A stretch of DNA of 64,000 nucleotides from Nitzschia sp. pyKryTriq1 (lineage: Eukaryota > Bacillariophyta > Bacillariophyceae > Bacillariales > Bacillariaceae): positions 124,001-188,000 of the forward strand of contig OY101129.1 in the NCBI GenBank assembly GCA_956465555.1. Reading direction: 5' to 3'. Shown piece after piece: positions 49,017 through 60,288 of the stretch (its first letter is position 1; the number at the start of each line of letters is the position of its first letter). The notes under the pieces were generated by a model. That model saw nothing but the letters and a program-made list of their open reading frames with translations, was not told where the DNA came from and made no database searches. The position numbers and the translations under genes were made by a program.

Positions 49017-50538
49017 TGTTTCGATCAAACAATAGTCTAAGGCTACTACAGGAGAGACGTTCGTACTTGTGCTCGTACTGAGAGGCTCGAGGCGAAGAGG
49101 AAAGTTTCGGATTGTGGATTGTGGCTCAGTGCACCACCAACCACCGACCGTAGCGCATCATTCCGCATCCGCAACCGACGACTCTTTGAAATTTGGTTCG
49201 GAGTCTCATTGTTTCGTTGTGCCCCTTCGCAATTTAGGATAATATTTTATACAATCACGAATATATTTAATATTCAATCTTGTGGACGAATCCACACAAT
49301 TTCGAACCAAAGACATCCTATGAAACAGAATTTTTTAAATAATGGGCCGAAAAGGGGCTATAACTAAGAAAATTCTGCCCGGCCAACTCCCGTCTGCCAC
49401 TATCGTGACACGTGGTCGTCTTCCCACTCACGTTTCGGCGGTGCGCGCCGAATTAGGCCGCCGGCGCAGCCACAACGGCGTTGGAAAGCCAAATTGGCGA
49501 GAAATTTCGCACTTTCATTTCTTACTTCGCTAATGATTATTCGGGAATTCGGAATTTCGAAATAGCATGTGGACTTTTTGATTTCCGGACTATCGGCTGA
49601 AGTACAGACTGTGAAATTATTTTTAGGGTGACCCGAAACTTTAGGGGATTTTTACAATTTGGACCAAAGAATAGTTCGAGTGATACTATGTACCGTATGT
49701 ACCGGTACTACTGCTGGGGTAGTAGTGAAACTGGTATGGTACGTCGAGGTCAATTGGATTCTGACCATGCATGGCCACTATGGTGTTGAGTATTCTTGTA
49801 AATTTCCTTCTTCATCGTTAGTAATAACAAAATGGCCATGGTGATGCATTCCTACTAGCTACTACTAGTACTGGCGTAATAGTGTTGTTTCTTCTTGTTC
49901 TTGTTCTCCTTCTTCTTTCTTGTGTTCGCTTCTTCTTGTTCTCCGTGTCGTCGCTAGCAGCTGCTGCTGCAACAGCAGCAATACTGGTACTACTAGTAGC
50001 TGTGTATGGCGGTATCATGTCAAGAAGAACAGCAAGAACAAGCAGCACCAGCACCAGCACCAGTAGCACCAGTAGCACCAGTAGCACCAGTAGCACCAGT
50101 AGCACCAGCAGCCACCAGCACCAGCACCAGCACCAAGAACATACTACTATGAAGAAGAACAACAACAACAAGGAGAAGAATGAGGACAAGAAGCTCTGGT
50201 GGTAGTACTAGCATCAGCCACGAGCATGCTGAGCGGTAGCAACAATACGACGAGGAGCGAGTACTAGCAGCATCTACTGTGTGTGTGTCGATTGTGCTCG
50301 GCACTCGAATATTATTTCAACAGGGGAAGACTCCCACGAATAGAAACAACTAAACTAAATGATACCGGTGCTGGTATCGACGGAATTACTAACTGACTGA
50401 CGACAGGGGGTTGGCTGTGACTATGGTAGTAGGCGCACTGCACGTTGAATACAGTAGACTGATGATATTTATACTTCTGTGAATCGAACCCACCAGCGAA
50501 TCAAAAACAAAAACCGGCTACAGCCAATCCTGTAACGC
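49017..50538. other. Intergenic, 1.5 kb, low complexity
   Basis: AT-rich around 49225-49345. The segment 49880-50210 gives Leu-rich and Ser/Thr-rich frames on both strands without ATG starts; these come from simple repeats such as the CACCAGTAG array. ACCGGTAC at about 49701. No gene is supported. Confidence 0.55.
50041..50132 (+). repeat. CACCAGTAG / AGCACC microsatellite
   Basis: Five adjacent CACCAGTAG-type units flanked by CACCAG units lie in a region without supported genes. The array explains the poly-Ser/Thr and Leu/Val frames seen on the two strands. Confidence 0.9.
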
Positions 50539-51555
50539 CTAAAGACACGAGTATGAATGCTGGCTGACAATCAACGCCACAATCATCCCACTGTTTCAAG
50601 ATGCAAGTGCAATGTTAGCAAAAGAGAAGATATCAACTCGCATGCCAGCAGATTCCATTCGTCCCCTTGCACATGTACTTACTACAGTGCCAAAGCCTCT
50701 GAAAAAATGAGCATGATGAGCATACCGACAAATAGCTTATTTTGATCGTCGGATCCACTGACGTCGTCAGAAGCTCCTGCCCCCGCGTCGCTGTCTGGAA
50801 TGTTGGAGTATCCTTCCCTTTCTGTTTCGCTCGGAAAGAGTGTTACGGACGAGGCTCGGTATCCCACGGCTCGCACCCCATAGTCGCCTACGATTCCAAT
50901 ACAAAGGCCGGCCGCCAAACCGGATATCCCGCAGCAAAGGCCCGCACATAAGTGTGCCATACCAGTGTATGTGGAATACGAATTTTCACGATCATTGCTA
51001 GGTTTGCTGACGGATTGGCCGATGATGACACCAACGATCAAGCCGTAGATTCCGATGACTATGATGATTCAATTTGGAGAGTTCAACGTAGCATGCGTTG
51101 AGCGTGGAGGGGAAAAGTGAGACGACCATGCACTGTACTGTATACAATATAGCTGAGCTCATCTTACCTCCCGCCATGACAATGGGGATCACGTTCTTCA
51201 TGACGGAACTCGGATGTCTGATCCCGGTGTTGATGACGCTTGTGCCGGCCTTCCATGTTCCCATCTAAAACAGAGAAGTAGTGGTGAGTGGTGGTCTGGA
51301 GTAAGAAAAACAGTAGAGCAGCTCAAATGCAAGACAGCACATCGCGTCGCAAACCACACCCCTCGCGTTCGCTACAAGTTTCATACGAGTACAACCGCAG
51401 CAAACTTGCAATGTCCGATGTTGTATAGGAATGAATCCAAGACTCACCGCACTCCCGCAGTTGCTCAAGCAAACCGCTGCGGCAACGCCCATGTAACCCA
51501 AACTTGCCGCCCAAGACGGACATTGTGCGTCCATTGCAGGCCCTTGGTCCACCAT
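50539..51555 (-). CDS. V-type H+-ATPase 16 kDa proteolipid, subunit c, copy A
   Basis: Four exons, 51555-51448, 51264-51168, 51058-50683 and 50590-50539 (introns 183, 109 and 92 nt), give 210 aa. Four membrane helices are visible: [58 protein letters not shown] and [25 protein letters not shown]. The proton-carrying Glu lies in FSEALALYG of helix 4. Subunit c forms the membrane rotor ring of the V-ATPase. The loop between helices 3 and 4 is enlarged by about 35 residues, acidic and Ser/Asp/Gly-rich (e.g. [18 protein letters not shown]), where usual subunit c has about 12. The start at 51555 keeps N-terminal length similar to copy B. Copy B lies head-to-head 792 bp away. Confidence 0.9.
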
Positions 51556-52347
51556 TGTCGTTTGGTTGATTCTGTGTTGGCTGCTATTGCACAAAACGCT
51601 TTCTTGTGTCTACTTGTGGGGTGTCCTTCACTTATTCCGCAGCTGCTGCCAAAACGATCTACTGTACCGGTACTGTACCGGTACATCGCCTCTTCCGCCG
51701 CTGCTTCGCTCCCCCATTATTTCCTCTCGTCGATCGACCGGATCTTGAGATGTTTTTTTATGTGGATGCCAGTTTTCGGCCGCGCCTTTCGCCGGCCGGC
51801 AGTGCAGAAAGTCGCAACAACCAGCTGAGTGACAAGGCTATTTAGGCCAATTGAATGTCCCTGTTGTGTCACAACTGCCGTTGACTCGGCGTGTGCGCGG
51901 GGGGTTCCGATTCCGATGATTTGAAACACGAATTGAGTCAAATAGTCATTACTTCGTCCGTCGTTCCTGGCGGCCTGGCGGTGCATAAAGTACGATGACC
52001 CGCGCGCGCCCTCCCAGGTACCCTGCGGGCGTTCCCCAACGCATCTTATATATAATATCTCCAACACCGAAAAATGCTTATGCTTCTCTTTGTAACATTC
52101 AATCATATCCCGTTTCGAATGTAGAATAAACGAGCCATACGCGCAAGCCGAGCCTTTCCATTTAAGAATCGCGACAAAGCTGGAGCACGAGAAATCGCCA
52201 GCCCCGCGTGCTCCGCACATCGAAAACGCCGCAACCCGCCAGCAACAACAGCAAGGGCGAGCATCGGCCATGGCGGAGCGTCTTTATTTGATTCTTGTGG
52301 CCAACCTTTTGGCTTGCATCCCATTTTTAATTTATTGAATTCGCATC
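51556..52347. promoter_or_regulatory. Shared upstream region of divergent V-ATPase c genes
   Basis: These 792 bp lie between two head-to-head V-ATPase subunit c genes, so a bidirectional promoter is plausible. It contains GTACCGGTACTGTACCGGTAC (about 51664-51684) and an AT-rich TTATATATAATAT at about 52046-52058. No gene is supported. The frame at 51717-52271 (-) has no recognisable content. Confidence 0.5.
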
Positions 52348-53295
52348 ATGACGGACGTTGTAGCAGGATCAGAGACTTGTCCTTCATGGGCGACAGTATT
52401 GTAAGTGGTTGGTTTGTGCGCTCGTGTTTGTGTGCGTAGTACTGTGCGCCTGCCCTTGTTGAGAACCTTCGCTCACCCGGCACCTTCTCCCTTCCTTTCG
52501 CTACCCGTACCGGCGTTGTGCTCATACAACAGTGGATACCTCGGAGCCAGTGGGTGCATGGTCCTGTCGAGCTGGGGTGCTGCCTGGGGCACCTGGAGAG
52601 CTGGAATGGGCGTTTGCCACATGGGTGTCGACCACCCGAAAGGCGTGATCAAGAACATTGTGCCAATTGTCATGGCGGGTGTTTTGGGAATCTACGGACT
52701 CATCGTTTCCGTCATTATCACACAGTCCATTTCAGCGCCCGGAGGAGAGGGATACAATACTTATAGCGTATACAATGGATACACTCACGTAAGTTTCGGT
52801 AGTGCAGCCTGATGAAGTGAAGTGCCACCTGTACTGGTACCCGGTGGGTGCACACGTTCTAGCATCATTCTAACACAGCCCTCCTTCCCACACGACACTA
52901 CAGCTGGCCGCCGGTCTTTGCTGTGGACTGTCATGCTTGGCAGCTGGAGGCACCATCGGTGTCATTGGAGATGCTGGAGTGAGAGCTTTCGGTGTCAAAG
53001 CGGAAAGAGGGCGCAAGTGGTTCTGGGACGCCTCAGCGGAGGATGGCGGCGGCGACTCTGATTTCGGTGCTGCTAGTGCCGCAGAAGCCTCCAATAAACT
53101 TTATGTCGGTATGCTTATTATGCTCATTTTCTCGGAAGCGTTGGCGTTGTAGTAAGTAAAAGCATGGGATTGATAAAGGGAAACGCAATTGAAAAATCAC
53201 TCTGCATGGCTCATTCTTACCAAATTCTTCCTTTCTTCAGCGGACTCATTGTGGCGCTAATTCTGAGCCAGCACAACTACGCCTGCACTATCTAG
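52348..53295 (+). CDS. V-type H+-ATPase 16 kDa proteolipid, subunit c, copy B
   Basis: Four exons, 52348-52400, 52533-52788, 52904-53151 and 53241-53295 (introns 132, 115 and 89 nt), give 203 aa. The protein starts MTDVVAGSETCPSWATVF and carries four helices: GYLGASGCMVLSSWGAAWG, IVPIVMAGVLGIYGLIVSVI, LAAGLCCGLSCLAAGGTIGV and [20 protein letters not shown], with the essential Glu in FSEALALYG. The loop between helices 3 and 4 carries an acidic insert of about 28 residues (AERGRKWFWDASAEDGGGDS). The C-terminus GLIVALILSQHNYACTI parallels copy A. Only the last intron, inside the Tyr codon after ALAL, is at the same place in both copies; the earlier introns differ in position and phase. Confidence 0.92.
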
Positions 53296-54039
53296 AAGCA
53301 CGAAGCTTGCACAGGATTACAATAAGCAGTGTCACATAGGTCATCATTACAGTATCCGTAGTTTCGTACCACTGTGAAAAAATAGATGGATCGTGTGTTA
53401 GGACACCAGAGCTTTCCTAGAGCACTTTGGCCAGAAAGGAGTACCTGCATTGTTCGGTTCGGAAATTATAATAGCTCTATCTTTTCCGACAACTTATGGT
53501 CTACTCTATTCGTGGAAGTACTCGTAGTCAAGATGCAAATAATAGAAGGGGGGCTGTTCGCCCATCTATGGCTGGACGATGAGTCTTTGGAGACTGTTTG
53601 TTCCATCTCCTTTTGAGTCCACGTGTTGTCCATTTTGAAAGAATCGTTTGTAAAAAGCGCTTATATTTCAGTCGCAATTCCTCAAATCTACGGTTACGAC
53701 ACACAAGATGTCCTAGTAGTATTGAATACTCCAGAGGTGTTTGGAGCATCATACTCTTCCTTGTATTTCAAGAACGGATAGACATCATACATGAATCACG
53801 GCGTGAGAGATACCATAGTGATATCATACCGGCAGAAAGCGGAGAATCAAGGCAAAATTCGCTGGTTGTTTTGCCATTCTTCGATAGGCCCGAATCGACG
53901 GAGGTACAGAATTGACAACAACAACAACAACCCCTCCTCGTCAAAAAAGAATAGAACACGAGACGGAGACCTGGCCGGCTGCTCTACATGTCAACAGATA
54001 TATCGGGTTTTGGCTGCAAGGGGAGAAGTATCTCCACCT
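53296..54039. other. Convergent intergenic region
   Basis: This lies between V-ATPase c copy B (+) and the helical protein gene (-). No gene or clear repeat was recognised; only short overlapping frames are present. Confidence 0.5.
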
Positions 54040-54998
54040 CTAGTGACGTTGCTGCCCCGAAGAGAGGCGAGAAAGAAGATTAGCAATGATACCCTGGGTT
54101 TGCTTGGCAGATTCCTGAAGACTCTCTTCTAACGCATCACGGCGCTGACAATTCTTCATGATATGGTACTGGATGTCTTGCTGCAAGGTCAACGATTCGT
54201 TCTCGTGTTCCGTGTAGAAATCAAGGACCACTTGAGCAACCGCATCGGCGTCACCCTTGAGACCTGAATGGATTTCGTCCAACGCATGTGAAAGAGCGTC
54301 ATCGGCATCGCGGAGCTTTTCACGCGCCGCAAGAAAGTCTCGCGCATTGTCACTTGCGGGCTCGTAATCACAAATCTGGTCCCAGTTGGGGTCTCCAGGA
54401 CTTTCCGATGTAGGAGACGCGCAAGTCTTTTGGTAGTCGTTGTCAACGGCAAAGTCTGAACGGTCGTCCGGTCCCTGAAAGCATTGAAAGAGGATCGGAA
54501 CGGGTATGAATATGGCAGCATTATTTGATTCGCGAAAGGCATGCAGCAGCACCCTACACTTACTGCTGCGAGTGCGGGAGCTTTCTCACCGCGACCGTTC
54601 CAGATACTGGCCTGGACAGCCTTGTACTGACGTCCCCAATTCGCATTCGCTTGTTCCATTTGATGCATGAAATGTTGGCGCCGGCCATGATTGGACTTGA
54701 TCGTACCGATGATCGTCGATTCGTACGCTTCGAACCGCTCTCCCTGCTCCTGGTATACCACTCCTACCGTGTCGGCAAGGAGTTCTTCGGTCATCGCTTG
54801 AGTCATGGTCTGGAGGCACTCCTCTAGGGCATTCTCAAAGGCCTTCTTCGCGTCATCGCGAGCTTCCTTGGCAAGCATGTATGCTTTTAGATTGGGTATC
54901 GCGTTCTGCTTGCCATCTTCGCAGGACTCCACCCACTCGGCCCACTCGGATTCTGCGGCATCCATACCACTGCTGTCCTCGCTGTGTTCTGGTTGCAT
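54040..54998 (-). CDS. Acidic helical protein of unknown function
   Basis: Two exons, 54998-54564 and 54474-54040 (intron 89 nt, GTAAGT...CAG, phase 0), give 289 aa. The product is hydrophilic and predicted almost wholly helical: ESEWAEWVESCEDGK, LAKEARDDAKKAFENALEEC, then an acidic Ser/Pro/Asp segment after the junction (ESPGDPNWDQICDYEP), REKLRDADDALSHALDEI and QRRDALEESLQESAKQTQ at the end. Coiled-coil formation is likely. There is no membrane segment. The frame is open for 14 codons upstream of the ATG, to a TGACAG that could be a stop or an acceptor, so an upstream exon is possible. Family not recognised. Confidence 0.7.
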
Positions 54999-55948
54999 TT
55001 CGATTTCAGTGCTATTGTTGGCACGCTCCGTTTCGGGCTGTCAGTGATTGAAAGGATCAAACGCAAGAAAGAAACGAAGCACGATTGGAAGAATGCCGAA
55101 TGGTGGTGAATGGTTAGTGGCGAGGAACTCTGCCCCATGTGGCAAGACAAGCTGTACTTCGTACGCGGGTACATCGGATTCCACGTACCGAAGGAATATT
55201 GGAGAAGCAAGCGTCGATGTTCGAAATGTCTGACGTTGCCCCCGGTCCCCGTTCACTGTCTCGTGGCGGCTTCGACGACGGATGAGGCGTCATGCGGTAC
55301 CGTTTCTTGGGGTCGCCACTACTGGTACTGCTGCTGTGCAGGGACATTTGCTCGTTCGAAGCGTCAGAGGCTTGCGGGACATTGAAGATCACCATGGCTG
55401 ATGAAAGGAGGACAGGAAGGATGTTGCGGGTGCTGACAGAGGCGTTTGTTGCTGTTTGTTTGAATTTTTGTGGGATGATGCGGATACTATGATGCTGCGG
55501 ATAATGCGATGATGCGGATGGATGATGGATTTTGCTCGAAATTTTGTTCTTCCAGATTATTATTTTTCAGATGCGATCGATCGCGCGAGCCAGATTTCAA
55601 TTCCGCGCGGAGGAGCACCCCCTTTTGTCGATTGTGACAATGTCAATGACCACGCGCGGCCGTGTGGGATGGACGAAGAGGGGTGGATGGGCATCCTACT
55701 GCTTGGTTCCCCCCTATTTGCCCCCGAGATCCAAGTTCAATCAAAGATCCATAAAAAAAATCAATCATCGGATATCCGATCAATCGCACCGCATCATCCT
55801 TTGATACTCATCTTGCCGCAACCAACAATGATTGATTGATTCATAATACTGCACGTGTATCATCTAATCACAAGTATCCACTATCCACTCCCATACTACT
55901 AGCCACTCTAGCCAGTTCGAATACTCGTAAACAGTTTCAGATTGTAGA
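54999..55948. other. Divergent intergenic region
   Basis: This lies upstream of the helical protein gene (-) and of the K+ channel gene (+). ATGATGCGGAT repeats occur at about 55474-55530. A missing first exon of the minus-strand gene could lie here; none was firmly placed. No other gene was seen. Confidence 0.5.
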
Positions 55949-57464
55949 ATGATGACAATGACGAGGCATCAATGCATAGCGGTGCTGTGGTGTAGTCAAG
56001 CCGTGTTCTCTTCGCTGTTGCTTCCACCCGCGTTGTGTTTCACTGCAGAACCCAGTTTCGCCATCGGCACCCTTGGACGGCGGGCTTCCAAGCGAATACA
56101 TGTACCTCAAGATGTAGCTGCCAAAAATCTGTTTCGTGGAGGATCACGGTCGTCAATGCAGGTGAAATTAGTCAACGCACGGTCTGAGGTGCCAGAGAAA
56201 GATAGTAAAAGTAAAAGTACAAGTACAAGTACCGTGACCAACAAGTTGCTGAGGCTCGTTTTCAAAGGAGTCACATTGCCCTTTCCAACGTTGCGGAATC
56301 TTGTGGACATCAAGCCCACACCCAAACAGGAACACAAGAAAATGAAAATGAGAGTTGGATTCTCAATGCGAGAATCAATCTTGGCGATTGTCATTTATCT
56401 GGCGCTAGGAGTAGTGTCCTACACCTCGACCATTCTACAACGTGATCAAGCATGGAGTTTCGTGGACGCTTTGTATTTTGGAGGTATGTGTGCCATTCCA
56501 TGATGTTGTACTCGTGTGCTTGTCATGTTATGATGTGAGAGTAGGATTCAGTGTTTGCTGCGTTGATATTCCTGCCCGCTGACCAATCTCTCTACTACGA
56601 GTAGTTGTCACGTTTACTTCTGTGGGATACGGGGATCTTTGTCCAACCACCACCGCGGGGAAAATGTTTACAATTTTATTCGGACTGTCCGGTATTGCAT
56701 TGTTGGGTGCTGCGGTGGCTACCATCGGAAGTCGTGTAATGGAGCAGGAAGATCAAATGATTCAGGCGGCCCAGAAAGCCAGTCGGAAACGATTGATGAA
56801 TCTATTTCATTCGTTGCATATTGGGGGAAAACATGAACAAAGCGAGAGTCCATCTCCAAGTGTGACGGAGACCCCAGCAGCAGCGGATTCTCCTACGAGT
56901 AGTCTCCCAGTCGGAGTGGCGCCGCTGTGGCGCCATACGATTAGAAATTTACTACACAAGTCAATACCTGCCATTTTCGCTCTCTTGGTGGGCGGAACAA
57001 TAATGGGACGAATGGAAGGATGGTCTACCATTGATTCCATTTACTACGCCTTCATTACCGCGGGAACGTTGGGATATGGCGATTTTTCACCCCATACCCG
57101 TCGAGGGCGGATCTGGGGTATTGTCTTCATTCCGTTGGCTGTGGCTGCAGCGGGAGAAGTCTTGGGATCTGTAGCTACTGTGCTACTGGAACGTCGACAA
57201 GAAGAGTTTTATGAGAATTTAATGGAGCGAGAACTGGATATCCAACAGCTACTGGAAATGGATACTGACAAGAATGGTCGTGTCTCGCGAGAAGAATATG
57301 TTCAATTCATGTTGAAAGAAATGGAATTGGTACCCAACGAACAATTCGAGGAGCTTCACGCACAATTTGAACGATTGGATGTCGATGGCGACGGCTATCT
57401 CGATAAGGAGGATCTGAAATTTAAAAATGAAGAACAAAAAACTGCTCCAGAAAACAAAGATTGA
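55949..57464 (+). CDS. Two-pore-domain K+ channel with two EF-hands (TPK-like), plastid-type presequence
   Basis: Two exons, 55949-56483 and 56605-57464 (intron 121 nt, phase 1), give 464 aa. The N-terminus is a signal peptide (VFSSLLLPPAL) ending C-FTAEP, similar to the Phe-type plastid site. Two helix-pore-helix units follow. Pore 1 has VVTFTSVGYGDL (filter about 183-190) and begins right after the splice. Pore 2 has AFITAGTLGYGDF (about 330-337). The C-terminus carries two canonical EF-hand loops, DTDKNGRVSREE (about 395) and DVDGDGYLDKED (about 435). This is the plan of plant TPK/KCO channels: two pores and C-terminal Ca2+ sensing. Plant TPK3 has been reported in thylakoids. The plastid location here is inferred from the presequence. 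Confidence 0.92.
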
Positions 57465-58063
57465 ACGTGAGGAGCAATATTAGACACCGTACTCCAGATG
57501 ACAACATCTTACAGTCGAGCGACACGGTGATTTCTAGTGCGTTTGGTACCACGAAAATGCAAGCAAAGAAGCATACCGGTAGGGGAAGTGGCCGGTCTAG
57601 AGCAGCTTTTTGAAACCTTGGCCTATGCTGGGCTCTTCAATGAATACAACATTTGAGGATGCTAAACTCGATCGGATGTATCTAACACTCGAGAAGACTT
57701 TTGCAGTAGTGCTGGCCTCAATTTCAAAGTTGGACCGAGTTGGGAGAGGAGCCATGCCGCTACCAGTAGAGGTGCATACTTCTTGTGCTTGCACGGTGTC
57801 AATCAGGAAGACCCATTATTATAACAAGCCGGTTTCACTTTCATGATCGTAGGGACAATTTCGAATTCCTTCACCCGTCATCGGGATTATAGGCATCGTT
57901 TAGAAGTGGGGTGGGTTGATACAAGTAAAGCTAATAGCTGTGGCTTATTCTAAACAAGGAACTCCAGACCAACTCCAAAACGCGAGGAATAATAGAGGAT
58001 AAACGGGAGAGCCCTGCACCAGCGTAGCATGGAAACTGCAAGATATGCAGCGGCTGTTTCCGC
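57465..58063. other. Convergent intergenic region
   Basis: This lies between the K+ channel gene (+) and the acidic protein gene (-). An ACCGGTA site is at about 57576. Nothing else is supported; the frame at 57597-57794 (-) has no recognisable content. Confidence 0.5.
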
Positions 58064-60288
58064 TTAAATATCCAGCCACCGCCGATTGACGGTCTCTCCG
58101 ACAGGAACATGGCTAGTGGTGATTTCGGGAGCTCCCGGTCTGGGTGTGCTGCTCGACGAGGATGACGATGAACCCATAGAATCTGAAGACGACGAAGCTG
58201 AGGACAGGTACGTGCCATCCTCCTCCACGGGCAACGGTTCTTGTTTGTGCTGCTGGTGCTCTTGCTGGACGGTTAGAGTCTGTGAACTCAAGGTGGGATG
58301 AAAGAATTCTTGGGCAATGGCATCAATATCTTCCGTGACAGCCAAACTTGCAAATCGTGCCACAGCGATTTTCCATCGTTCACAGATCAATTCCATTTGT
58401 GAAGGCGAATTGGCCTCGAGGAAAAATTCTTGCCCCTGACACGTCTTGACCATTAAGCATTGAGCCTTGCGTGCCAGGGGGTACTTTTTCTTATGTGAGG
58501 CAACGGCCGGGGCGATCCGACATGTATTCAAGAGTCGCATGGACCACGGTTTTTGACAAGTCGAATTCAATCGTTTGCGTTGTTGCAATAGATAGTGGGA
58601 TTGGTAGGCATCCCTCCACATGAACATGGGTTCAATTACGACGCCAGTGTGAGTGATAACAGTGCCACGCTCCATCCAAATGTTGATCATTAGTGGCTTT
58701 GGGGCAATGTTGAACTCTTTGACGTTCTCAGCATTTGGATGCCAGGTCAGTGTCCACGTCGAATTGAGTGTTTGCTGCAAATTAATTGTGGTAGAGTAGG
58801 AACAGGAAGATTGAATGTGAGAAACACCACACCACAACATAGTTCAAATTAGTGGTCTGCTGGCTGATGAGAAGTACTTACTTGAACTGTTTGATAGATG
58901 ATAAAATCTTGATCCTCCTCACACTCTGGCGTGACCTGATCCATCATGGCTTCCACCTTGGGCAACGGATGATGATGTTGATCCGCCAATACTCGATTTT
59001 CGTTGTCGTGTCGATGCTTTGAGACGTCGTGGTTGTTGTCGTCGTCAGCGTCGTGCCAAGTGTCTTCATCCATTCGACTGGACGAGGCCCCTGGGTTGCT
59101 CCCACAGAACTCTGGATCACTGTCATATCCATCCGCTTTCATGGATGTCAAGTCAGCATCAGAGCTGTGGTGACACGATTCCATGATCATCCCAATTCTG
59201 TGGTGACATGATGAATTGGGTTCTGTTCGTCCAGTCGTTTGAGAGGGAGAAAGCGAGCGGGTAGTTGCGCTGAAGCCCATGGCGTTAGCTAGAGAAGCTG
59301 CTGAAAGATGAAGCGAGGAATCTCTCCACTTCGAGTAATCTTTGCTGTCCAATTGGTCCATGGAAACAGCTCGTAACGAGATGGATGGAGAGTAGGGACC
59401 GTGCTGGGAAAGAGTCACTCCATGGCGGGTTGCTCCGGCCCACCGGTGCTGCCGTAAACGTTGAATGCGGTGCATCCGGTCCTTAAGAGACGCCCGAAGG
59501 GGGCGCTTTGTTTTATTGCTAGAGGATCGATGGTATGAGGACGAACACGCTCTGGTGGTAGCGGTAGTGAGGTTCCATATGGCTTCAAGTTCCATCACAT
59601 CTGGAGGACTCGCACAGCCCAGCAAGTTCCAAACATCGGTTTCCACTGCTAGACGATCTCCGGCCAGCGAGATACTGGATGCGCTTTTGGTGACCTGAGA
59701 TCGCCGCGTCTCCGTCTCCAGTTCGTCGTGACTGTGTGTTTGGCTAGGGCTAGGAGCAGTGCAGGACACGCCTGCGCAAGGAGACGAGGAACAGAAAGGT
59801 GGTCTCGGTTTCCGGCTGGACGAATCCGAATCACTCAATGGGGCAGAGCAGAGGGAGTCGAAAAAGCGATCAGGAGAAAAGCGGCCCAACAGGCTCGACC
59901 CCGACCCTGACCCCGAGGCCGAGGCCGAGGCCGAGGCCGCCTTCTCATAGGCATGCGTGTCTCCCTCGGCATCTTCTTGCAACCTGTGAGGACTCAAATC
60001 GCGCAAATCGTGGAATAGGACGCTGGAATCATCTTCCTCCTCGTCCTCCTCCTCGTCGTCGTCTTCCTCTTCCTTGGTCAGATCAAGAATCGACGTTTGG
60101 GTGTTCACCGTTTGTCTGGTGTTGTCCATTGAGGAATCACGGCACGCGTCCGACGTGTCTCTGGCAAGCGTCCACGAAACATTCTTGGCACTACCGTCGC
60201 GATCCTCCGGCTCTACAAGGATCACATTGATCGAATCGTCCAATGAAAAGAACGAGTTTTCGTGATGAACTTCTACGTGCATTACCAT
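58064..60288 (-). CDS. Acidic protein with possible PH-like C-terminal domain
   Basis: Two exons, 60288-58882 and 58774-58064 (intron 107 nt, GTAAGT...CAG, phase 0), give 705 aa from the ATG at 60288; ten codons further upstream are open but lack an ATG. The N-terminal two thirds are Ser/Asp-rich with an acidic run (KEEEDDDEEEDEEEDD) and Ser/Pro stretches. A region around residues 220-300 has LLGCASPPDVMELEAIWNL and basic LKDRMHRIQRLRQHRW. From the splice junction the sequence becomes ordered: TLTWHPNAENVK, INIWMERGTVITHTGVVIEP, then CLMVKTCQGQEFFLEANSPS and a long helix LICERWKIAVARF. Strands followed by one helix suggest a PH-like fold; this is inference. The C-terminus is Ser/Asp-rich. No signal peptide. 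Function unknown. Confidence 0.72.

Noticed and set aside
49818-50304. Leu-rich and Ser/Thr-rich frames on both strands around 50 kb
   Set aside because: No ATG start where needed, and the sequence is explained by CACCAGTAG-type microsatellites.
50461-50560. B-box-like GGGTTCGATTC on the minus strand near 50490
   Set aside because: No A-box or acceptor pairing upstream; it lies next to the last exon of a V-ATPase c gene.
55114-55395. 93-codon minus-strand frame upstream of the helical protein
   Set aside because: No matching splice sites could be placed to join it, and it shows no recognisable content.
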